From assembly GCA_003193815.1 (NCBI GenBank), contig PSPB01000043.1, forward strand, positions 1-5,629: a DNA stretch of 5,629 bases, read 5' to 3'. The translations under genes were made by a program, and so were the position numbers. Shown here piece after piece: positions 1 through 4,720 of this stretch; position 1 is the stretch's first letter; each line of letters opens with the position of its first letter. Below the pieces are notes generated by a model. It did no database searches and was not told the DNA's origin. It saw nothing but the letters and a program-made list of their open reading frames with translations. The stretch comes from Methanobacteriota archaeon. Lineage in GTDB: Archaea > Thermoplasmatota > Poseidoniia > MGIII > CG-Epi1.

Positions 1-1832
1 CCCAGTTCAATTCCGCTTTTACGATGCACGGCACGACCATGGTCTTCATGGCCGGGATGCCGATCATTTTCGGCTTCGCCAACTACCTGGTGCCGCTGCA
101 GATTGGCGCGCGCGACCTCGCCTTCCCGCGGCTGAACGCGCTCAGTTTCTGGCTGCTGCCGACCGGTGCGCTGGTGGTCTACGCTGGCTACTTCGCTGGC
201 GGCGCAGGCGACGTGGGCTGGACCGGCTACACTCCCTACTCGTCGGGCGAGCGCGCCTCGTCGCCTGGGACCGACCTGTGGGTTGCGGGGCAAATCATGT
301 TGGGGGCGTCGTCGACGCTGACTGCGATTAACTTCTTGACGATGATTATGCGCATGCGCGCGCCCGGCGTGACGCTGATGCGGATGCCGCTCTTCACCTG
401 GTCGATTACGGTAGCGGTGTTCCTGCTGCTGCTCGCAATCCCAGTATTCACGATAGCGCTAATCCTGCTCTACGCCGACCGTACCTTTGGCACCCTCTAC
501 TTCTCGGTGGAAGCGGGCGCCGACCCTATATTGTGGCAGCACCTCTTCTGGTATTTCGGCCACCCCGAGGTCTACGTCCTGATTCTCCCCGCCTTCGGCG
601 TAATCTCCGACGTAGTCGCCACTTTCGCGCGGCGCCCTATTTTCGGCTATACATCCATGGTTTACGCCATGGTCTCGATTGGGCTGATTTCGTTTATTGT
701 CTACGGCCACCACATGTTCACCGCCGGGACCGACCCGCTGTTCCGCTTCATCGTGATGCTGACGACAATGCTGGTGGCGGTGCCGACCGGGGTCAAGATT
801 TTCAACTGGCTGGCGACGCTGATGGGGGGTTCGATTACCACCAATGCGGCGATGCTCTTCTCGCTGGGGGCGATTGCAACCTTCACCATCGGGGGCATCA
901 CCGGCATCGTCGTCGCCTCGATTCCGATGGATATCCACCTGCACGATACCTATTTCATCGTCGCGCACTTCCACTACGTGCTGATTGGCGGCACGATTTT
1001 CGGCTTCTTCTCCGGCATCTATTACTGGTTCCCCAAGGTGACCGGCCGCTTCATGAACGAGAAAATCGGCACGCTGCATTTCATCCTCTCGTTCATCACT
1101 TTCCACGCTGCATTCTACCCGATGCACATTCTGGGGATGATGGGGATGCCGCGCCGCTACGCCACCTACGACCCGGCGCTGGCGGAGCTGAATGTATTCG
1201 TCTCCTATTCAGCCTTCATCTTTGGCGCAGCTCAGCTATTGCTGGTCTGGAACATCCTGCGCTCATGGAACGGCGGCGAGAAAGCGAGCGCCGACCCGTG
1301 GGGCGGCTGGTCGCTGGAGTGGACCACATCCTCACCGCCGCCGCCCAACAGCTTCATCGAGATTCCGACGCTGCAGGTGGCTGGTATCGATGATAGACAG
1401 GAAGCTGCGACTACTCTGGCTCCCAGCGCTGAACAGGTTCCAAAAGTAGAGACGCAGACAGCATCCATCCCCTCCGGAAAACTGGAGACAGAACAGTCAC
1501 CCACTTCAAACGCCGGTTCAGGGCCAGCCAACAAGTATTCAAGCCTGTCAGGTATTCAGAAGAAAATTACATTATTTATATACTCTTCATGTGAGAAACA
1601 GGGCGGTTTCGAATCCGGGGAACTGCCCATCAAAGATATTGCAGAGTACAGCAATACCTCCGTCCCATCGACCAAGAAGAGTGTCCAGAGGCTCATCCAG
1701 AAAAGAATCATAGGCAAAGTCAGATACAAGAACGGTCGTGGGGGCTGGACTGTCTACAGCTTGGATTCGTCAGTCAGCTCCGAGATTCTGGCTGAAAAAA
1801 CTGGAGATAAATCCATGGCGGTATCGTCATGA
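1..1832 (+). CDS. ctaD: Cytochrome c oxidase subunit I (A1-type heme-copper oxidase), 5'-partial, with a fused C-terminal winged-helix domain
   Basis: Catalytic subunit of an aa3-type oxidase, which reduces O2 to water and pumps protons across the cytoplasmic membrane. The reading frame is open from base 3, so the true start and helix I lie upstream. Residues are numbered from the Met at 24. The low-spin heme ligands are H2 and H317 and the heme a3 ligand is H315. The CuB ligands are H180, H229 and H230, with Y184 as the cross-linked Tyr in GHPEVY. H307-D308 match the Mg site. N20, D31, N38 and E182 form the D-channel and K258 the K-channel. E182 in GHPEVY marks the A1 subtype. The core runs to about residue 454 and ends with a normal SSPPPP...EIP segment. 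It is followed by a linker (455-507) rich in A, S, T, P, E and Q and a winged-helix-like domain (508-580). The stop overlaps the next start (ATGA). Core identity is very secure; the tail is abnormal for the family. Confidence 0.97.
   Translation, partial: QFNSAFTMHGTTMVFMAGMPIIFGFANYLVPLQIGARDLAFPRLNALSFWLLPTGALVVYAGYFAGGAGDVGWTGYTPYSSGERASSPGTDLWVAGQIMLGASSTLTAINFLTMIMRMRAPGVTLMRMPLFTWSITVAVFLLLLAIPVFTIALILLYADRTFGTLYFSVEAGADPILWQHLFWYFGHPEVYVLILPAFGVISDVVATFARRPIFGYTSMVYAMVSIGLISFIVYGHHMFTAGTDPLFRFIVMLTTMLVAVPTGVKIFNWLATLMGGSITTNAAMLFSLGAIATFTIGGITGIVVASIPMDIHLHDTYFIVAHFHYVLIGGTIFGFFSGIYYWFPKVTGRFMNEKIGTLHFILSFITFHAAFYPMHILGMMGMPRRYATYDPALAELNVFVSYSAFIFGAAQLLLVWNILRSWNGGEKASADPWGGWSLEWTTSSPPPPNSFIEIPTLQVAGIDDRQEAATTLAPSAEQVPKVETQTASIPSGKLETEQSPTSNAGSGPANKYSSLSGIQKKITLFIYSSCEKQGGFESGELPIKDIAEYSNTSVPSTKKSVQRLIQKRIIGKVRYKNGRGGWTVYSLDSSVSSEILAEKTGDKSMAVSS
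1383..1389 (+). repeat. Left copy of 7-base direct repeat GGTATCG
   Basis: GGTATCG lies where the recognisable subunit I sequence gives way to the foreign tail, and is preceded by GGCT. It may be one copy of a target-site duplication. A 7-base match between two ~30-base flanks is expected by chance a few percent of the time, so it is suggestive only. Confidence 0.4.
1390..1819 (+). other. Compositionally foreign segment encoding linker plus winged-helix domain at the end of subunit I
   Basis: By hand count, bases 1381-1800 are about 49% GC, against about 60% in four sampled 60-base lines of the upstream core. Four of the five Arg codons in the tail (residues 458, 556, 561, 567, 572) are AGA or AGG. 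All 14 Arg codons in the core are CGN. The domain (coding bases 1545-1763) has a first helix at about 510-522, a second at about 535-542, and a probable recognition helix at about 547-560. A beta-wing with GRGGW follows at 571-575. From memory, this GRGGW-type winged helix resembles small HTH domains in plasmid or mobile-element proteins such as those of Legionella; I could not check this. Subunit I ends on the cytoplasmic side, so the domain would be cytoplasmic and tethered to the membrane. No transposase or terminal inverted repeats are seen. Edges are estimates. Confidence 0.65.
1820..1826 (+). repeat. Right copy of 7-base direct repeat GGTATCG
   Basis: The second GGTATCG sits at the right edge of the foreign segment, three bases before the subunit III start codon, and is preceded by GGC. 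The offset between the copies is 437 bases, which is not a multiple of three. The inserted frame therefore enters this repeat in a different phase from the left copy and ends at the TGA of the ATGA overlap. Confidence 0.4.
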
Positions 1833-2692
1833 GCGATGCGGAGCACGCAGAACACCATGGCACCGCCTCGCCGCTGGTCTCGGCAATAGGGCTGATGGGC
1901 ATCATGCTTGGCCTCACGCTGGCGGTGAATGGCTATCCCTCGTTCTGGTTCGTTTTTCTGGTAGGGCTGTTCGTGCTGACGACCGGCTTCATCATGTGGC
2001 TCTCTGAATATTACCCGATGACCTCCGAGGAGAATGAGGAAATCGAGACATACCATCCCGCCTTCGCCACGCTTTCAACGCGCAAGTTCGGGACCTGGAT
2101 TTTCCTGTTGACCGAGATGATGGTCTTCGGCACGCTGCTGAGTGCCTACCTGCGCTACCGCGCCGCCGCCGGCGAGGACTGGGTGCCGGCCGCCGACGTC
2201 ATTCGCTCGCACCTTGTCTTCGGCGTTATCAACACGATGGCGCTGCTACTGAGCAGCCTGACGATGGTGCTGGCGCTCTACGCGGCGAAGCGGAACGACC
2301 ACAAGGCGACCACCCGTTTCCTGGGGTGCACCTTCCTGCTGGGAATTCTGTTCCTGGTCATCAAGGGCTTCGAGTGGTGGGAGATGAAGAATGGTCACTT
2401 CTGGGGCGAACACTGCGTAGTAAAGGACATCTCACACCACTGTATCGCGCCAAAGTATGAGAATGGTTTCTGGATTAACACCAGCCTCGAGGGGAGCACT
2501 TTCTACGTTACCACCGGCACCCACGGGGCGCACGTCCTCGTCGGCGTTATCGCGCTGGCGTACCTGATTGTCAAGGCCAACCGCGGCGGCTACAACTCGG
2601 AGTACCATGACACCCTGGAGCTCTTCGGGCTCTACTGGCACTACGTTGATGTCGTGTGGGTCTTCGTATTTCCCTTCCTCTACCTGTACTGA
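1829..2692 (+). CDS. ctaE: Cytochrome c oxidase subunit III
   Basis: Seven-helix partner of subunit I that stabilises proton uptake and the catalytic core in aa3 oxidases. Of the 287 residues, helices lie at about 15-33, 38-58, 88-111, 133-152, 162-185, 222-250 and 265-286. Family signatures are E96 in TEMMVF (the conserved helix III acid), FEWWE at 181-185, TFYVTTGTHGAHV at 224-236, and LYWHYVDVVWVF at 268-279. The start overlaps the subunit I stop (ATGA), implying translational coupling. The N-terminal SPLVSAIGL pattern recalls the subunit III half of fused I-III proteins. The loop between helices V and VI (about 186-221) is roughly 25 residues longer than in the bovine protein and carries C196 and C205 plus four His; on the usual topology it faces outward. 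Assignment is secure; the role of the loop is unknown. Confidence 0.96.
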   Translation: MSDAEHAEHHGTASPLVSAIGLMGIMLGLTLAVNGYPSFWFVFLVGLFVLTTGFIMWLSEYYPMTSEENEEIETYHPAFATLSTRKFGTWIFLLTEMMVFGTLLSAYLRYRAAAGEDWVPAADVIRSHLVFGVINTMALLLSSLTMVLALYAAKRNDHKATTRFLGCTFLLGILFLVIKGFEWWEMKNGHFWGEHCVVKDISHHCIAPKYENGFWINTSLEGSTFYVTTGTHGAHVLVGVIALAYLIVKANRGGYNSEYHDTLELFGLYWHYVDVVWVFVFPFLYLY

Positions 2693-2695
2693 ACC

Positions 2696-3073
2696 ATGAG
2701 CGACGACGAAAACCCTGACACCGAAGCGCCCGAAGAAGAGGCCGTTGAGGAAGAAGCGCACGACAAGCACGAATTCCCCGGCTACGCGAGCGGTTTCATG
2801 GCGGTCTTCGGCTGGCTGGTATTCTTCACTGTCCTCGAGGTCATGGCCATCCTGCAGGAATTCAGCTTCGGCGCCACTATGTTCGTCCTCTTCTCCATAG
2901 CCTTTGTCAAGGTGTGGTTCATTGCCTCTTTCTTCATGCACTTGCGCTGGGACCCGCCACTGGCACGACGCACGGGGGCAGTACCGATATTTTTCCTGAT
3001 TGTGCTATTCGTTGCCATAGGTCTCACCAGCCCTGGCGCGACCGATGACATAGCAACCATCTGTGGCTTCTGA
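2696..3073 (+). CDS. ctaF: Cytochrome c oxidase subunit IV, prokaryotic (CtaF-like)
   Basis: Small accessory subunit of caa3/aa3 oxidases, thought to help assemble or stabilise the complex around the CuB site. The 125-residue protein starts with a very acidic soluble tail (residues 1-26, many Glu and Asp). Three predicted membrane helices follow at about 34-53, 58-80 and 95-111. The family signature is the end of helix II, where a Lys (K72) leads into FFMHLRWDPP (79-88). The start lies three bases after the subunit III stop with no Shine-Dalgarno motif, so it is probably translated by coupling or reinitiation. It closes the oxidase operon. It is longer than the ~95-110 residues common in the family because of the acidic N-terminus. 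Fold and context both support the call. Confidence 0.88.
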   Translation: MSDDENPDTEAPEEEAVEEEAHDKHEFPGYASGFMAVFGWLVFFTVLEVMAILQEFSFGATMFVLFSIAFVKVWFIASFFMHLRWDPPLARRTGAVPIFFLIVLFVAIGLTSPGATDDIATICGF

Positions 3074-3079
3074 ACCTGC

Positions 3080-3520
3080 CTACGTCTGGTAGAGATAGAG
3101 CCCGATAATCGCGACCAGAAAATAAGGCACCAGTGCGGTCGCACCGATGTAGTCCTTCGCGAGCCGCTGGCCCGCCATCAGGATGCACGACGAAACGGCA
3201 GCGAAGAGCGCGCCGACAATTCCCGGCACAATCCCCCACCCCAGCAGCAGCCACGCCACGCCGGCCGCCGAGAGCGCGCCAGCCAGCAGTTCGGTGACGG
3301 TGACGACCGCCAGCCCGTAGTGGAAGCTGCCGGCGAGTATGGTCCCGGAGAAGTGCTCGCCCATGAAATCGAGGTTCCCCTGCCGGTCGACGATTTTGTC
3401 AATCCCCGATTGCAGGTAGATGGCGGCGAGGAAAGCGGAGACCAGCATGCGGATGATGTCGAGCCAGCCCCACTCCTGCGAGAGGAGCACGACCCCGGTT
3501 TCGCTGAACTCGAGCAACAT
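3080..3520 (-). CDS. DoxX-like four-helix membrane protein
   Basis: Integral membrane protein of the DoxX/DoxD superfamily (146 residues). Helices lie at about 23-38, 62-86, 88-112 and 125-144. Two conserved patches point to this family: LQSGIDKIVDRQGNL at 36-50 after helix I, and GQRLAKDYIGA at 117-127 before helix IV. Both resemble Bacteroidetes DoxX proteins from memory. Characterised relatives act in membrane redox chemistry: DoxD is part of archaeal thiosulfate:quinone oxidoreductase, and mycobacterial DoxX links thiol and oxidative-stress enzymes. It is the last gene of the - strand redox operon, 38 bases after the thioredoxin-like gene. There is no Shine-Dalgarno motif; ATG at 3520 leaves a short amphipathic lead before helix I, and Met25 is an alternative start that would begin inside the helix. 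It has one Cys (C112), so a thiol-exchange role of its own is unlikely. The exact substrate cannot be given. Confidence 0.8.
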   Translation of the reverse strand: MLLEFSETGVVLLSQEWGWLDIIRMLVSAFLAAIYLQSGIDKIVDRQGNLDFMGEHFSGTILAGSFHYGLAVVTVTELLAGALSAAGVAWLLLGWGIVPGIVGALFAAVSSCILMAGQRLAKDYIGATALVPYFLVAIIGLYLYQT

Positions 3521-3558
3521 CAGTGCTGGAGCGGCCGCCGCTATTTGGCGCTTTGGCG

Positions 3559-4176
3559 CTACTCTTCCGGCTCGACGTACTGGTCGAGCACTCCCGCCAG
3601 GCTGTCGTACGAGATTTCGCCGCTCCCGCTCCAGACGACCTGCCCGTCGACGACCAGCGCGAACGAGGGGTAGCTGCTGAAGCCGTAGTCGCTCATCAGC
3701 TCGCCCGTGGAGTCGTAGAGGTGCGGCCAGTACGTCTGGTGTTCCGACTTGAAGTCGCGCAGGTCCGCCAGATTGTCAACCCTCCCGCCCAGCTGGAAGC
3801 CGCCGATTGCGAGCAGGTCTATCCGTCCGAGGTAGTCGCTGTGGATGTCCTTCATCGTCGGCACCTGGTTATTGCAGTGCGGACAACCGGTCTGGAAGAA
3901 CTCGAGCAATGTCGGCCGGTCGGACTCGTAGTAGTCAGCCGACTCGTGGTAGTGTTCGGGGTTATCGCTGTCCTGCAGCCGCCACGGTTCGGCGATGTCG
4001 GGCCCGGGCTCGTAGTAGACTAGGTACCAGATTGCCCCCGCGGCGACCAGCACCACCACCAGCGTCGCCGCCAGCTTGAGTGCTATGTCGTTGAACGCCT
4101 CGCGTCGCTGGTCCATGCGGTGCTCCAGCTTGCGCCCCTCCTTCTGCTGCTGCTTCCGTCTCCGTTTTGACGCCAT
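3559..4176 (-). CDS. Membrane-anchored thioredoxin-fold protein with CPHC active site
   Basis: Probable extracytoplasmic thiol:disulfide oxidoreductase of the TlpA/thioredoxin-like group (205 residues). The N-terminus (1-25) is strongly basic (RRRK, many K/R), followed by one membrane helix at about 31-53. This predicts N-terminus inside and catalytic domain outside. The active site is C98-P-H-C101 after the strand LLEFFQTG. The fold-typical cis-proline is P170 in SSYPSFALVVDG. CPHC is the dipeptide of oxidising DsbA rather than the CGPC of reducing thioredoxin, which suggests it is kept oxidised. Its start codon directly abuts the stop of the VKOR-like gene, so the two are surely co-translated and VKOR is the likely oxidant. 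It could instead be a reductant for copper or heme delivery to the adjacent oxidase, as ScoI or ResA proteins are. It lacks the metal-binding CxxxC of ScoI. Fold is secure, direction of electron flow inferred. Confidence 0.85.
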   Translation of the reverse strand: MASKRRRKQQQKEGRKLEHRMDQRREAFNDIALKLAATLVVVLVAAGAIWYLVYYEPGPDIAEPWRLQDSDNPEHYHESADYYESDRPTLLEFFQTGCPHCNNQVPTMKDIHSDYLGRIDLLAIGGFQLGGRVDNLADLRDFKSEHQTYWPHLYDSTGELMSDYGFSSYPSFALVVDGQVVWSGSGEISYDSLAGVLDQYVEPEE

Positions 4177-4653
4177 CTATTTCCCGAGCATTGCCCGCAG
4201 GTCATCCGCATAGGTGCGCAGCGCGACTCCCGTCATCGCCAGCATCAACCCGAATGCCAGCAGGCAGAACGGGCACCACTGGTGGATGATAAAAGCCTCG
4301 GCGTAAGTTAGCCAGGCGCCGAAGGCGCAGCCGCCGAGGCCGACCAGCGGCAACAGCCGCCGGTTGAGCAGCGTGCGCTCCCGGTCGAGGTTCAGGAAGC
4401 GGTCGAGCGCCAGCCCCCCGATGAACAGGAAGCCGAGCACCCCCAGCCACGCTACCGGAATCCCTAGCAGGGTCGCCTGCGCGCTCGCCAGCACCACGCC
4501 GCAATCGAGCCCCGGCAGGTCTTGTGTCGGGCAGCCGCCGCCGCCGGCGACGAGGTAATGCAGGTAGCTCAGGTAGAGCGAGTCCGCGAGGCCGACAAGC
4601 GCCAGCAGCATGATGATGCGCAGCGTCCGCTCCTCGCCTTGCGGGGAATCCAT
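4177..4653 (-). CDS. VKOR-family quinone-linked disulfide bond generator
   Basis: Vitamin K epoxide reductase homologue, a membrane enzyme that oxidises thiol partners and passes electrons to quinone; it replaces DsbB in many prokaryotes. It has 158 residues from the ATG at 4653. Helix I is at about 12-34. The outer loop holds C41 and C51, with the family pattern DC..VL.S (D50, C51, S57) and GIPVAWLGVLGF at 64-75. Later helices lie at about 66-82, 101-121 and 129-146, and the quinone-side C127-P-F-C130 precedes the last helix. The ATG at 4794 would add 47 residues without family character and would overlap the divergent gene by 74 bases, so 4653 is preferred. It is the first gene of the operon with the CPHC thioredoxin-fold gene, which fits an oxidant-client pair. 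Some VKORs carry the thioredoxin domain fused; here it is a separate gene. No Shine-Dalgarno motif. Confidence 0.9.
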   Translation of the reverse strand: MDSPQGEERTLRIIMLLALVGLADSLYLSYLHYLVAGGGGCPTQDLPGLDCGVVLASAQATLLGIPVAWLGVLGFLFIGGLALDRFLNLDRERTLLNRRLLPLVGLGGCAFGAWLTYAEAFIIHQWCPFCLLAFGLMLAMTGVALRTYADDLRAMLGK

Positions 4654-4720
4654 TGTAACTGCGGGAGCCAACCGACAGGTTTTACTGCCTTCGCCGGTGG
4701 GGCGGGGCAGGTGAAGCCCG
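4654..4720. promoter_or_regulatory. Divergent intergenic region between the VKOR-like and hydroxylase genes
   Basis: These 67 bases lie between two divergent start codons and must carry or overlap the promoters of both the redox operon and the hydroxylase gene. The only AT-rich spot is GGTTTTACTG at 4679-4688, which reads CAGTAAAACC on the other strand. It could serve as a weak TATA-like or -10-like element, but neither a bacterial -35/-10 pair nor a clear archaeal BRE/TATA can be defended. Confidence 0.4.
4709..4714 (+). promoter_or_regulatory. Ribosome binding site AGGTGA of the hydroxylase gene
   Basis: AGGTGA matches part of the AGGAGGTGA anti-SD complement and sits six bases before the ATG at 4721, supporting that start. 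It is the only convincing Shine-Dalgarno motif in the window. Confidence 0.5.

Noticed and set aside
459..1127. Long open frame on the - strand (222 codons)
   Set aside because: It is antisense to the conserved core of subunit I, has a His/Arg/Glu-rich low-quality translation, and is a by-product of GC-rich codon bias.
533..1393. Long open frame on the + strand (286 codons) in another phase
   Set aside because: It overlaps subunit I entirely and its translation is Arg/His/Leu-rich with no recognisable motif; a codon-bias shadow.
1575..1582. TTTATATA, a perfect archaeal TATA-box look-alike
   Set aside because: It lies inside the winged-helix coding sequence (codons for Leu-Phe-Ile-Tyr) and about 250 bases from the next start, so it is best explained by the AT-rich codons of the foreign segment.
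1390..1819. Insertion sequence with terminal inverted repeats
   Set aside because: The inner ends of the segment do not pair as inverted repeats and it encodes no transposase or recombinase, so it is not called a mobile element.
3060..3090. Terminator between the convergent operons
   Set aside because: Only six bases separate the stops and I see neither a stable hairpin nor a T-run on either strand.
3523..4023. Open frame on the + strand (166 codons)
   Set aside because: Antisense to the CPHC thioredoxin-fold gene, whose motifs are clear; no start signal or family character.
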